Positions 27,489-36,554 of a DNA stretch of 64,000 bases are shown here, in pieces. This DNA comes from Nocardia wallacei (GTDB lineage: Bacteria > Actinomycetota > Actinomycetes > Mycobacteriales > Mycobacteriaceae), in contig NZ_JARWQD010000240.1 in assembly GCF_029869545.1 (NCBI RefSeq), forward strand, positions 1 to 64,000, in the 5' to 3' direction. Every line of letters begins with the position of its first letter. The stretch's first letter is position 1. Both the position numbers and the translations under genes were made by a program. The notes under the pieces were generated by a model. The model was not told the DNA's origin. It saw only the letters and a program-made list of their open reading frames with translations, and made no database searches.

Positions 27489-28346
27489 CTACGCCAGCCT
27501 TGTAGGTAGAAACATTGCGACCAGCTGAGTGATCAACAGATTTGCGACGGCGATGGAAACGACAGAGAGGACAACAGCCGCATTCACGCCGTCGGCAACT
27601 CCACGCGGACCGCCTTTGGCCTCGAGTCCCCGCTGGCACGCGATAACTACTACTATGAATCCGAAAAGTACCGACTTGGCTATCGAGACGCCGATATCCG
27701 CGACGACTGTAAAGGATCCGAATGTTCCCCAATAGCTGCCGGGCGTCACACCCTGAGGACCGATCGCCACGGCATACCCTGCTATCACGCCCGCGAAGAT
27801 GATCAAGACGTTGAGCATCGGCGCGACGAGCACCATCGCCACCATCCGAGGAATGACCAGTCGGTGCAGGGGGCTGACACCCATCGTCCGCATGGCGTCG
27901 ATCTCTTCACGGATGTTGCGTGCACCCAAGTCCGCCGCGATCGCGGCCGCGCCGGCCGCACCCAGCAGCAATCCAGTGGCCATGGGTGCGCCCTGTTTGA
28001 TCACACCCATACCACCAGCGGCACCCAGCAGAGAATCAGCCCCGATTTGATGGATTAGATTTCCGACCTGCACCGAAACAATTACTCCGAAAGGCACGGC
28101 CATCAGGATCGCCGGAAGCGTCGTAACCGTTATCAAGAACCAGGCTTGATACATCACCTCACGCCACTGCAATTTCAAACGAACAATGTCGTTCATGGCT
28201 CCGAACACGGATGCAGACGCCATCTGCGTCGAGCGACCAAAAGTTCGCAGGCCCGAGAAGACGGTATCGGAGAAGTTGTCCCGAATTGACCTAGCCGACG
28301 TCGATATCACGCTACGTGCAGGCTCCACCACGGAATCCCGTCCCAT
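27489..28346 (-). CDS. yrbEA: YrbE/MlaE-family permease A
   Basis: First gene of the mce unit; 285 residues with the MlaE permease fold. The signature region includes GLLLGAAGAAAIAADLGARN and IREEIDAMRTMGVSPLHRLV. Several in-frame starts exist (for example the methionines of TQMASASVF or GAMNDIVRL); I keep the longest because the N-terminal helix looks amphipathic, but the first 30 residues are uncertain. Confidence 0.88.
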   Translation of the reverse strand: MGRDSVVEPARSVISTSARSIRDNFSDTVFSGLRTFGRSTQMASASVFGAMNDIVRLKLQWREVMYQAWFLITVTTLPAILMAVPFGVIVSVQVGNLIHQIGADSLLGAAGGMGVIKQGAPMATGLLLGAAGAAAIAADLGARNIREEIDAMRTMGVSPLHRLVIPRMVAMVLVAPMLNVLIIFAGVIAGYAVAIGPQGVTPGSYWGTFGSFTVVADIGVSIAKSVLFGFIVVVIACQRGLEAKGGPRGVADGVNAAVVLSVVSIAVANLLITQLVAMFLPTRLA

Positions 28347-28839
28347 TCCTCACATCGTCGCCCGACAACAGGGCGGGTGCGCTCACCGGCAACATATCGA
28401 CAACCGGACTGCCCTCGTTCTCCGTACGATCAGATTTTCCTCGCTCGGACGGCATACCTCGTCGCGTGGCTATCGAGCACACCATGGTCACGGCACCTCC
28501 TTGTGCACTACCGCAAGTAGCAGATACTGCGAGTAGTATGTGGTGCGGCTCACTCAGTGTCAATAGACGATGCCGACTGACCGCTCATGTATCAGCAATC
28601 GACCAGCACCTGCGGGATAGCAGGCCCCCGACCGAGTCGCCCCCGGCAAGCGATCACGAGTCGAACCAAGCATTCGCTCAGTCAGGGTCGCTGGTGGATA
28701 GGGCTCGCCGAGACCGTCGGTTGAGCAATGATCGGAACCTGTGGATGACTGGGAAGGAGTACCTTCCCGGATGATCTGAAAGCCAACGGTTTTCGATCGT
28801 CTCGGCGCGTAACGCCGGGCGGTAGGTACGTCCCATGCT
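28347..28839. other. upstream region of the mce operon, no recognised gene
   Basis: About 490 bp that must hold the mce promoter. Short overlapping frames are not convincing. TACT...AGTA with flanking CAGATACTGCGAGTAGTATG near 28520 is a weak inverted element that could bind a regulator. No FadR- or KstR-like box was recognised. Confidence 0.35.
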
Positions 28840-29045
28840 CAAGGTAATCGACGGCAGCGAGGTGTCCAATCAGGATGGCGTGGTCGGGGTGTCGGGGCCG
28901 CCGATCGACGAGATCGTGCGCGAGGGTGCGGCAGATGCCGGCTGCGGCGTTGCAGGCCGAGGTCGCCGCCTGTATCGATCGGTTCGCCGACCAGGTCGAC
29001 GAGGACGGGCGCCGGCTGGTGGTACGCAATGGCAACCACACCGAA
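28840..29045 (+). pseudogene. IS256-family transposase N-terminal remnant
   Basis: The plus strand reads GPPIDEIVREGA and, after a frameshift near 28930, PAAALQAEVAACIDRFADQV followed by DEDGRRLVVRNGNHTER. This is the N-terminal part of IS256 (mutator-type) transposases. It stops at the tandem repeat that follows; no DDE core is present. Confidence 0.55.
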
Positions 29046-29070
29046 CGCACGACACCCTCACCCACCCCTC

Positions 29071-29119
29071 GCCGCTGGCCGCTGGCCGCTCGCCGCTGGC
29101 CGCTGGCCGCTGGCCGCTG
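29071..29119. repeat. 7-bp tandem repeat, seven copies
   Basis: The unit GCCGCTG is repeated seven times, the third copy ending in C instead of G. It directly follows the truncated IS256 fragment and precedes a 190-bp stretch without a gene. Confidence 0.85.
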
Positions 29120-29306
29120 GCGACGACAGCACCAGGCCAACGCCCCGAAACTCCGGTACCAGCGGACACGATTATGAGACGACAAATACAACTGTCGTGT
29201 TATGCGATCCGCAGTTGCTTTGGTATAGTTCTTTCCAATCTTGAAACAAGTGGTTCCGCCAATCAGGACCTCTGCCATGCCGCGTTTCACGAACCGGGCA
29301 GGTTTT

Positions 29307-30065
29307 TCACGCCCACAAACATTCGGAGTTCCACTCCGGACACAGGCGCGCAACGGCATAGGAATTCACGATGCGACAGGACACCAGGGTGTAACCCTCG
29401 CTCATGAGACGCGACAGGTGCCGATACGCCGCGGCTTCCGCGGCGGGCTCGAATCCGCGGTTGCCGGTCGCCCCGACCGTCAGCAACACCGATCTCCCGT
29501 CGGGCTGCGGCGTGCCGATCGGCGGGGGCGCGCTTGGGGTACGCCACACGCCAAGTGGGGAACGCAGATCCCATTCGGCAAGGACCCGATGGGTCGACCA
29601 GGCCCGGCTGCCACCCTCGGTGCCGTACATATTGGCAACGAAACCCTTTGCCCGGGCACCGATTACATCAAGGTAGAAGTGGGCGTTGCGGACCTGCAGC
29701 GGATCGAAGGCCCAGCGCAGCCATCGCAGCCCGTGCTGACGGGCCACCTGCGCGATCCGCTGCATCATGGCACGCCCGATCCCGCGGCCCTGATGGTCCG
29801 CGCGCACCGCGATCAGTTGCATGTAGAGATAGGGGGATTCATTCGCGGGGAGACCTACGAAACCGTAGGAGACGGCGATCAAAGTACCCCCATGCGAGGC
29901 CCCCAGAACGAAACCCCCGTGTCGACTCAATCCCGCCAGCAATCTGTGAGCGACGGAGCATTGTTGGGCCGGTCTACCGAAAACCTGCTGATACAGGGCG
30001 ATACCTTTGGCTATCTCGGCCGGGTCACGCAATTCGCGAATTTCGAACCCGGTTTCGGATGTCAT
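29307..30065 (-). CDS. GNAT-family N-acetyltransferase
   Basis: A 252-residue protein with the acetyl-CoA-binding motif of the GNAT fold (LIAVRADHQGRGIGRAMMQR, about residues 80-105), preceded by YLYMQ on strand beta4 and followed by RWAFDPLQVRNAHFYLDVIG. The C-terminal 90 residues extend beyond the usual GNAT length and may form an extra domain. It is divergent from the HTH regulator gene at the left edge of the lipid cluster. Substrate unknown. Confidence 0.78.
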   Translation of the reverse strand: MTSETGFEIRELRDPAEIAKGIALYQQVFGRPAQQCSVAHRLLAGLSRHGGFVLGASHGGTLIAVSYGFVGLPANESPYLYMQLIAVRADHQGRGIGRAMMQRIAQVARQHGLRWLRWAFDPLQVRNAHFYLDVIGARAKGFVANMYGTEGGSRAWSTHRVLAEWDLRSPLGVWRTPSAPPPIGTPQPDGRSVLLTVGATGNRGFEPAAEAAAYRHLSRLMSEGYTLVSCRIVNSYAVARLCPEWNSECLWA

Positions 30066-30178
30066 GTCATGATCATAGAGGCACGGTTGCGCATCCCCCG
30101 TTCAGCGACACACACCGTCTTCGGCCAGCAAACTTCGAACGCACCGGACCGTATCCACTGGAGTCGGGAGGAAATGCC

Positions 30179-31393
30179 GTGCGCCCGCCCATACAGCTAT
30201 CGATAGGTGAACGAATCGAAATGCGCCGGCGCCAGCGCGGCCTGTCCCGCAAGGTCGTCGCGAATCTGGTGGGACGAAGTGAGGAATGGCTGCGGCTGGT
30301 CGAGACAGGACAGCGCAAACTCGACAGCGCCGAGGCGATCGGCCGCCTCGCCGACGTCCTGCGCGTGGAGGATCTCTCCGAGCTCACCGGCTGGACCAAT
30401 GCGGACTCGTGGTCGCGAGATCAGTTGCACGACGAAGAAATTCGGTCGCTCCGCGAGGTGATCATAGACCACCCCGCGGTCGAGACCTACGGGTGCGATG
30501 TCGGCGACTCCGATGCCGACACACTCGCCCGCGCCCTGGAGGACTGCCGCAGCGTGTGGAACAGTTCCGTACGACGATACTCACTGTTGTCGCGTCGCCT
30601 TCCGGACGTGTTGCGCGCCAGCCGTTTCCATCGCTGGAAGGCGCAGACCGAGGAGAGCGGCGTGCTGCTGGTGCGGGCGTACCACCTGACCCGTCAACTG
30701 CTCACCGGTCTCGGCGCACACGGTCTGGCAGGCACCGTCGCCGATCGTGCCATGGGTACCGCTGCCCAGACGCATAGCCCGCTGCTCGTTGCGGCGAGCG
30801 CCTGGCATGTCGGTACCGCGCTGCGGCACCTCGAATACCACAGAGAATGCGTCGATTACGCACTCGCTGCACGTCATCGACTCGCCGAACGCATGCCGAC
30901 CGATCCCGACGAGCTGACCGTGTGGGGCGCCCTGCTGCTACTGGCCGCGTGTGGCGCGGCCGACAAACTCGACCACGTCCAAGCGGTCGCCCTCCTCGAG
31001 ACCGCCGAGACGGCCGCACGGAAGCTGGGTTCCGATCACGATGTGGACGGGATACCGTTCGGCCCCACCGAGATCGGAATTGCCAAGGTCCAGATCGCAC
31101 GCGCCGAGAACGACGCCGAGACCGCGATCCGGCTGGCCGCGCAGGTGGAGTTGCCCGACGACTATCTGCTAGAGCGCCGGATCGAACACTACATCGGTCT
31201 GGCCTCCGCCTACGTTGCCTGCGACGACGACGTCGGCGCGGCCTATGCGCTCATCAAGGCCGCCGACAGCTCCCCGGAGGATCTGCGCCGCGACTGGGAC
31301 GCGCACCGAACCCTGCAATGGCTGATCCGGCGCGACAACCACGTCATCCGCACCGAGGTCTCCCGGCTCGTACAACTGGCCGAACTGACCTGA
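30179..31393 (+). CDS. XRE-HTH regulator with helical repeat (TPR-like) domain, left flank
   Basis: A 404-residue regulator. Residues about 5-65 hold an XRE helix-turn-helix (IGERIEMRRRQRGLSRKVVA, GRSEEWLRLVETGQRKLD). The remaining 330 residues are helical and TPR-like, with RAMGTAAQTHSPLLVAASAW and GIPFGPTEIGIAKVQIARAE. The GTG at 30179 has GGAGG with 7-8 bp spacing. The gene at 43398-44621 is a clear paralogue (shared GLSRKVVA, LVGRSEEWLR, VADRAMGT and GIPFGP). The two bracket the biosynthetic genes and both read inward, so they are likely cluster regulators. Confidence 0.82.
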   Translation: MRPPIQLSIGERIEMRRRQRGLSRKVVANLVGRSEEWLRLVETGQRKLDSAEAIGRLADVLRVEDLSELTGWTNADSWSRDQLHDEEIRSLREVIIDHPAVETYGCDVGDSDADTLARALEDCRSVWNSSVRRYSLLSRRLPDVLRASRFHRWKAQTEESGVLLVRAYHLTRQLLTGLGAHGLAGTVADRAMGTAAQTHSPLLVAASAWHVGTALRHLEYHRECVDYALAARHRLAERMPTDPDELTVWGALLLLAACGAADKLDHVQAVALLETAETAARKLGSDHDVDGIPFGPTEIGIAKVQIARAENDAETAIRLAAQVELPDDYLLERRIEHYIGLASAYVACDDDVGAAYALIKAADSSPEDLRRDWDAHRTLQWLIRRDNHVIRTEVSRLVQLAELT

Positions 31394-31394
31394 C

Positions 31395-32549
31395 TCAGAG
31401 GGTCCGTAGAGCGCGAAGCGCCTTCGCGAAGGGGAGATTCGACAGCAGACCGGGTGCGGCGGCCGGATGGAAAGAACTCACGTTCACCAGCACCGCGTAG
31501 CGCAGCCCGTGATCGCGCCATTCCGCGACGCGGTCGCGGATTTCGGCCGGGGCGCCGACCACACAGTAGTCGCGGACCATCTCCGCGGTGACCTTCTCTG
31601 CGTAGGACAGCACGGTGTCGCGGTCCAACACGTGCGGCAGCAAATCCTGGATACCCGAAAAGCTGGGCCCCAGTGGGTGTTCCACGCCGTGACGCGACCA
31701 TAGGTCGCCCGACATGCACAGCCCGAAGGCGCGCGCGCCGACCGATTCGACCGCCTCGTCGATATGCCCGCGAGTGGCACCGGTGATGACGAACAGCATC
31801 GCCGCGCCCAGCACCGACGTCGGATCGCGCCCGGCATCGGAGGCTGCGGTGCGCACCGCCTCGAGACCGCGACCGTATCCGGCGGCGGGCTGCGGAAATG
31901 CCGGGAACCAGGCGTCGGCGTAGCGGCCGACCGCACGCAGCATGCGCGGTCCGTGCGCGCCGATCCAGATTTGCGGGCGTGTCCCCTGGTACGGCGGTAC
32001 CTCGAAGATCGCATCGCGCAGTGGGAAGTACCGCCCGTCCCGATTGACCGGTTCGCCGTTGGAATCCCACAGCAACCGAATGGTTTCCATCGCCTCCTCG
32101 AAGCGCGCCACCGGCGCGTCCCACCCGACGCCGTAGGGTTGGTTGTTCTCCCGCTCACCGGGCCCGATGCCCAGCACGGCCCGGCCACGGCTGAACAGGT
32201 GCAGGGTGGCCGCCGCCTGCGCGGTGACCGCTGGATTGCGCCGCCCAGCGTCGGTAACCCCGATGCCGAGCCGCAGCCGGCGCAGGTTGTTCTGCGCCGC
32301 AACGTATCCCAGTGTCGTCCAGGGGTCGTAGTGGGCGTTGGCGTGCGGGATCAGACCGGCCGCGCCGACCCGGCCCGGCTCCCAGATCGATCCGGGCAGC
32401 AGACCGATCAGATGGTCGGGCACGAACAGCGAATCCACACCCGCGGCAGTGGCCAGCCAGCGGTGGGTGCGCAGCGTGAGATCCGGCCTGATTCGTGAAT
32501 ACAGGCCGAGATCCAGTACGCCGGTGCGGAATCGGTCCTTCTTCCTCAT
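31395..32549 (-). CDS. F420-dependent LLM-type ketoreductase (Rv2951c-like)
   Basis: A luciferase-like TIM-barrel oxidoreductase of 384 residues. Segments such as FVPDHLIGLLPGSIW, RLRLGIGVTDAGRRNPAVTA, QAAATLHLFSRGRAVLGIG, GERENNQPYGVGW and VAEWRDHGLRYAVLVN closely recall Rv2951c of M. tuberculosis (recalled, not searched), the F420-dependent ketoreductase that reduces phthiodiolone and phenolphthiodiolone during dimycocerosate lipid synthesis. AAGGAGAG precedes the ATG at 32549. It is divergent from the KAS III gene across a 270-bp gap, suggesting it tailors a keto group on the cluster's lipid product (inference). Confidence 0.82.
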   Translation of the reverse strand: MRKKDRFRTGVLDLGLYSRIRPDLTLRTHRWLATAAGVDSLFVPDHLIGLLPGSIWEPGRVGAAGLIPHANAHYDPWTTLGYVAAQNNLRRLRLGIGVTDAGRRNPAVTAQAAATLHLFSRGRAVLGIGPGERENNQPYGVGWDAPVARFEEAMETIRLLWDSNGEPVNRDGRYFPLRDAIFEVPPYQGTRPQIWIGAHGPRMLRAVGRYADAWFPAFPQPAAGYGRGLEAVRTAASDAGRDPTSVLGAAMLFVITGATRGHIDEAVESVGARAFGLCMSGDLWSRHGVEHPLGPSFSGIQDLLPHVLDRDTVLSYAEKVTAEMVRDYCVVGAPAEIRDRVAEWRDHGLRYAVLVNVSSFHPAAAPGLLSNLPFAKALRALRTL

Positions 32550-32819
32550 GTGCTCTCCTTCCCGCCTCGCTCTCGCATCCGACGGTAGAACCGGATCTGG
32601 GCAACCGATCCAAGTCTTGTGGGACACGCTCGGGCGCACTCGATTTGGACCGTACGCACCAGCCGGAACGGGACCGCGGAACCGGTTCGCCGTTTCCGCC
32701 ACTCCGGTACCGGCGGGTGGTCCAACAGACCGCCGAGCGCCGAAACCCATGCGGACGAGGGTGATTCACCACGGAACGCTCCTACCGTCGGAACATCCGC
32801 ACACACCAGGAGGTTCGCC
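32550..32819. promoter_or_regulatory. divergent promoter region of the lipid/polyketide cluster
   Basis: A 270-bp gap between the minus-strand ketoreductase and the plus-strand KAS III gene must hold both promoters. Strong Shine-Dalgarno sequences lie at both ends (AAGGAGAG and AGGAGG). I could not define -10 or -35 boxes or an operator with confidence. Confidence 0.4.
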
Positions 32820-33860
32820 ATGTCGCTACACGCCGCTGGAGCGAGAGACCCGGAAGCGGCCGATATCGGCATCGTCGGTACCGGCCGCTATGTACCGCCA
32901 CGGGTGCGCACCAATGCCGAGGTCGCCGGGCCCGCCGGAGTCACCCCCGACTGGATCGCCGAACACACCGGGATCCGTCGACGTCACGTCCTCGAACGTG
33001 GCCAAGCCGCGTCGGATCTCGCCATCGAGGCGGTGCGCGCCGCACTGAGCTCGGCCGGGCTGTCGCCGAGCGATCTGGACCTGGTGATCCTGGCCACCTC
33101 GACGCCCGACGAACTCGGCCCGGCCACGGCCTGCCGGGTACAGGCGGAGTTGCAGGCGTGGGGCGCGGTGGCACTTGATGTGTCCGCCGCCTGTTCGGGG
33201 TGGCTGTTCGGCACGCGGGTAGCCGTGGATTGGTTGCGCGCGGGCACCGGTGAGCGCTACGCGGCCGTGGTGGGCGTAGAGGCCTATTCGCGGTTCCTGG
33301 ACGCCTCCGATCGCGCGACCGCGGTACTGTTCGGCGACGGCGCCGGGGCGACCGTCCTCGGCCCGGTGCCGCCCGGGTCCGGGTTCGGCCGCATCGAGCT
33401 GGGCTCTGACGGCAGCCACGCCGGTGATGTTCTGATTCCCGGTGGTGGCAGCCGGATTCCGGCGAGCAGCGCCAGCCTGCGCGCCGGACGGCATCTGATT
33501 CACATGGACGGGCGCGCGGTGCGCGATTTCATCCTCGAGATCTTCCCCAAGGCGGCCGCCGACGCGCTGCGGCGCGCGGATCTGACAGCGGACGCGATCG
33601 ATGTGATCGTGACCCACCAGCCCAATCCGGTGCTGTTGCGTAAGGCCTGTGCAGAGGCCGGACTCGATCCGGATCTACTGGTAATCGTCGGTGATCAGGT
33701 CGGCAACATCGGGGCAGGATCGATACCGTTCGCACTGGCCGAGGCGCACGGCACGGGTCGGCTGCGCTACGGCGATCGCGTGCTGGTCGTCGGATTCGGC
33801 GCGGGCGTCACCTGGGGCAGCACCGTACTCACCTGGGCACTCGACGGGGCGGAGGCGTGA
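32820..33860 (+). CDS. 3-oxoacyl-ACP synthase III (KAS III/FabH-like)
   Basis: Condenses an acyl-CoA starter with malonyl-ACP to begin chain synthesis. The 346-residue protein has the active-site Cys at 125 (DVSAACSGWLF), the histidine in VTHQPNPVLL near 260 and the asparagine in VGNIGAGSIPFAL near 295, the latter replacing the usual GNTSAAS. An open frame extends upstream, but the ATG at 32820 has AGGAGG 6 bp before it. The stop overlaps the start of the acyltransferase gene by one base, so the downstream genes form one operon. Confidence 0.88.
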   Translation: MSLHAAGARDPEAADIGIVGTGRYVPPRVRTNAEVAGPAGVTPDWIAEHTGIRRRHVLERGQAASDLAIEAVRAALSSAGLSPSDLDLVILATSTPDELGPATACRVQAELQAWGAVALDVSAACSGWLFGTRVAVDWLRAGTGERYAAVVGVEAYSRFLDASDRATAVLFGDGAGATVLGPVPPGSGFGRIELGSDGSHAGDVLIPGGGSRIPASSASLRAGRHLIHMDGRAVRDFILEIFPKAAADALRRADLTADAIDVIVTHQPNPVLLRKACAEAGLDPDLLVIVGDQVGNIGAGSIPFALAEAHGTGRLRYGDRVLVVGFGAGVTWGSTVLTWALDGAEA

Positions 33861-34807
33861 TGTCCCGGACCGTCTATCTCATACCCGGGCAGGGCGGCGA
33901 TCCACGAGGTGCGCTGCGACCGCTGTACGCCGCCGACGCCGCGATCGCCGCGCGCATCGATGCCGTGCTCGACCGAATCGAAAGCACCGCATCGGGTTCG
34001 GCCGCGGGGCTGCGCGACGCGCTGCTCGGCGCCCAACCGGCCCGACTGCCGGCCGCGGGGCTGCCGCAGCTGGCCGCCTACGCGGTGTCGGTGGTGCTGG
34101 CCGATGTCCTCGCCGCGGCCGGAATCACCGCGGACGCGATCGTCGGGCAGAGCTTCGGTGAGATCGCCGCGCTGGTCTGCGCCGGTGTGTTCGACGTGGA
34201 GGACGGCACGCGCGCGGTGTGCGCGCTGAACGCCGCGTTCTCCGGCTTCGAAGGTCGCGGCGGCATGGTGCTCGTCGCGGCTTCCGAGGAGGAGACTCGC
34301 GTCCTGTTGGCCGGATCCGGCCATCCCGATCTCGTGCTGGCCTGTGTGAACACCCCGCACCAGACGATCGTCAGCGGACCGTCGGACGCCATCGAGGCGC
34401 TGTTCGCCCACGCCGCTCAGGGCCCGCGCCTGATCCGGCTGGCCGTCCCGTACGCCTCCCACCATCCGGGATTGACCGTCGTGGCAGAGCGGTTCCGGGC
34501 GGGGCTGCACGGAATTCCGCAGCGCCCGTTGCGGGTTCCGGTGCATTCACCCGTGCGGCGCCGCAGCTATTCCGACGGCGATGATCTTCACGAAGGCTTG
34601 GTCGACTGTGTGGTCGAACCGGTGTACCTGCCCGAAACGCTGATCCGGGTGGCCGCGGGCGGTCCGGTGCGCTTCGTAGAGGTCGGCGTCGGAGACACCC
34701 TGTGCCGCTGCGCCCGTGCGACCGTGCCGCACGCCGCGACTCTGGCGCCGCTGGACAGGGATCTGCCCTGGATCGTAGACATCGCGGCGACGGGAGTGAA
34801 GCGATGA
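33860..34807 (+). CDS. free-standing acyltransferase (malonyl-CoA:ACP transacylase-like)
   Basis: Loads an acyl group, probably malonyl, onto ACP. The 315-residue protein begins YLIPGQGGD, has the nucleophile Ser98 in IVGQSFGEIAALVCAGVF and the catalytic His in RLAVPYASHHPGL. Substrate-specifying residues are not clear by eye. It starts at ATG 33860 inside the KAS III stop and overlaps the next gene by 4 bp. A second AT is fused to ACP two genes downstream, so the two may select different substrates (starter and extender). Confidence 0.85.
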   Translation: MSRTVYLIPGQGGDPRGALRPLYAADAAIAARIDAVLDRIESTASGSAAGLRDALLGAQPARLPAAGLPQLAAYAVSVVLADVLAAAGITADAIVGQSFGEIAALVCAGVFDVEDGTRAVCALNAAFSGFEGRGGMVLVAASEEETRVLLAGSGHPDLVLACVNTPHQTIVSGPSDAIEALFAHAAQGPRLIRLAVPYASHHPGLTVVAERFRAGLHGIPQRPLRVPVHSPVRRRSYSDGDDLHEGLVDCVVEPVYLPETLIRVAAGGPVRFVEVGVGDTLCRCARATVPHAATLAPLDRDLPWIVDIAATGVKR

Positions 34808-36540
34808 CCACCGAGCAGATCACGACCGCGCCCCCGACCGAACGGCCGTGGCTGCGCCGGGCGGTTCCCGCCGAATTCTTCGACTGGCCCGACGGTCTGG
34901 ACCGCAGCGAGCGCATGGGCTTGGTCTACGCCCGCGCGCGGGCGGCCGGGCGGGCCGCTCCCCCGGCGGCGGAACTGCTCGCTGATCCCCCCGCCTTGTC
35001 GGCGCTGCTGGGCCGGGCCGCGGTCGCCGATCCGGACCTGTTCCACGTGCTGCTGGTGCACTACACCCTGGTGCTTGCCCCGATGGTGGCGGCCGGTGAC
35101 CCCGGCCAGTGGCTGAGCGACCGACGCCGCGAGCTGGAGACGATGACCTGCTTCGGCGCGGCGTTGCTGACCGAGGGCGAGCGCAGCAACAGCCATCTGC
35201 ATCCGCGCACCGAGGCCCGATTCGACCCGTTGGCACGGGAATTCCTGCTGCACACACCCGATGACGACGCGGTGAAATTCCCCAACAGCACCGGGCACCC
35301 CGAGATCGCCAAGACCGCGGCCGTCTACGCGCAGCTGATCGTGGACGGCGCCGAATGCGGCACCTATGTTTTCGTCGTCCCGGTACGCGGCGCGGACGGC
35401 GCGCCTACTACCGGGGTCGAGATCACGCCCGCGCCCGACACGTCGGCGCTGCCGTGCGACTTCGCCTCGGTGCGCTTCCGGCACAAGCGGATTCCGCTGG
35501 ACTCCTGGCTCGCGGCCGGGGCCTCGATCGACGCGGACGGGGTGCTGCACGACCCGTCGGGGTCGACGGCTGCGCGGTTGACCCGCACGATGAGCGGTGT
35601 CGCACCGCAGGTGTGGCGCGGAGTCATCGCGGGGTGCGCGGCAACCGCACGGGCCTCGGCGCGAATCCTGTACCGGCGTAACGCGAACCGGCTCACAATG
35701 GGCCGCCTGGCGCCCGAGGCGCCGCTGCTGCGCTATCGCACCCAGCAGGAGGCGCTGCTCGAGGCGCTGGCGACGGCCCATGTGCTCGCCGTTGTCTCCC
35801 GGCATGCCGCGGGTGGTGACAATTCGGCGCCCGCTCGCGCGCAGGAGGCGACCTGGGCGCCGTGGACTGCGGTCGATCACGAATTACCACTGTTCAAGGC
35901 GATGGCCACCCGCGCCGCCCTGGACACGATCGGAATGTGCCGAGAACACTGCGGCGCCAACGGGTTCGTTACGACCGACCGGCTCAACGCCTACCACGGT
36001 TTCGTGCACTCCTACTGCTGCGCAGGCGGGGAGAACGGCCTGATTCTGCTCGACACCGCGCAGGCGATGGCCGACCCGGAGCTTTATCGGCCGCCGCATC
36101 CGGAACCTGATCCGGTGACTGCCGCCGATCTCGCCGTCCCCGAGGCCGGTGCGCGGCTGGCGCGCATGGCCGAACGGTATCTGCACCATCGGCTGATCAC
36201 GAGTCTGGCGGAGGCCCGCTGCGGCGGTGCGGACGAGTTCACCGCCTGGAACGACAATCTCGCCCTCGCCCGCGCCGCGGCGACGGCTCATCTGGACCGC
36301 CTGATCACCGAGCTGCTGGTTCGCGAATACGCCAGCGCGGCTCCGGCGGTGGGCGCACTGCTGCGGCTGTATCTGCTGTCCTGGGTCGAACGCCGGGCGG
36401 GAGTGCTCGCCGACCAGCGCCTGACCCCGTCGCACCTCTACGACCACCTGTACCGACACCGCCGCGCCCTGTGCGACGAACTGCTTCCCCGGCTGCCGGA
36501 CCTGGTGGCCGACAACGAGTTTCCCAGCCTCTACCGTTGA
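34804..36540 (+). CDS. acyl-CoA oxidase/dehydrogenase-like flavoprotein
   Basis: A 578-residue protein with acyl-CoA oxidase architecture: FGAALLTEGERSNSHL (flavin and substrate contact) near residue 115, FPNSTGHPEIAKTAAVYAQL near 160, a helical domain with MCREHCGANGF (CGGxG-like) near 380 and YCCAGGENGLILLDTAQAM near 405. In acyl-CoA oxidases the corresponding motif reads EGENT, whose first Glu is the catalytic base; here Gly appears in that place, so normal alpha,beta-dehydrogenation is doubtful. It lies within the biosynthetic operon (4-bp overlap upstream, 14-bp gap downstream). Confidence 0.78.
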   Translation: MTTEQITTAPPTERPWLRRAVPAEFFDWPDGLDRSERMGLVYARARAAGRAAPPAAELLADPPALSALLGRAAVADPDLFHVLLVHYTLVLAPMVAAGDPGQWLSDRRRELETMTCFGAALLTEGERSNSHLHPRTEARFDPLAREFLLHTPDDDAVKFPNSTGHPEIAKTAAVYAQLIVDGAECGTYVFVVPVRGADGAPTTGVEITPAPDTSALPCDFASVRFRHKRIPLDSWLAAGASIDADGVLHDPSGSTAARLTRTMSGVAPQVWRGVIAGCAATARASARILYRRNANRLTMGRLAPEAPLLRYRTQQEALLEALATAHVLAVVSRHAAGGDNSAPARAQEATWAPWTAVDHELPLFKAMATRAALDTIGMCREHCGANGFVTTDRLNAYHGFVHSYCCAGGENGLILLDTAQAMADPELYRPPHPEPDPVTAADLAVPEAGARLARMAERYLHHRLITSLAEARCGGADEFTAWNDNLALARAAATAHLDRLITELLVREYASAAPAVGALLRLYLLSWVERRAGVLADQRLTPSHLYDHLYRHRRALCDELLPRLPDLVADNEFPSLYR

Positions 36541-36554
36541 GGAGATCCGCGAGT

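Noticed and set aside
29071..29119. Possible CRISPR-like array
   Set aside because: The repeats are 7 bp and contiguous with no spacers; a simple tandem repeat.
28682..29359. 225-codon minus-strand frame upstream of the mce operon
   Set aside because: Crosses the 7-bp tandem repeat and is antisense to the IS256 fragment; no motif.
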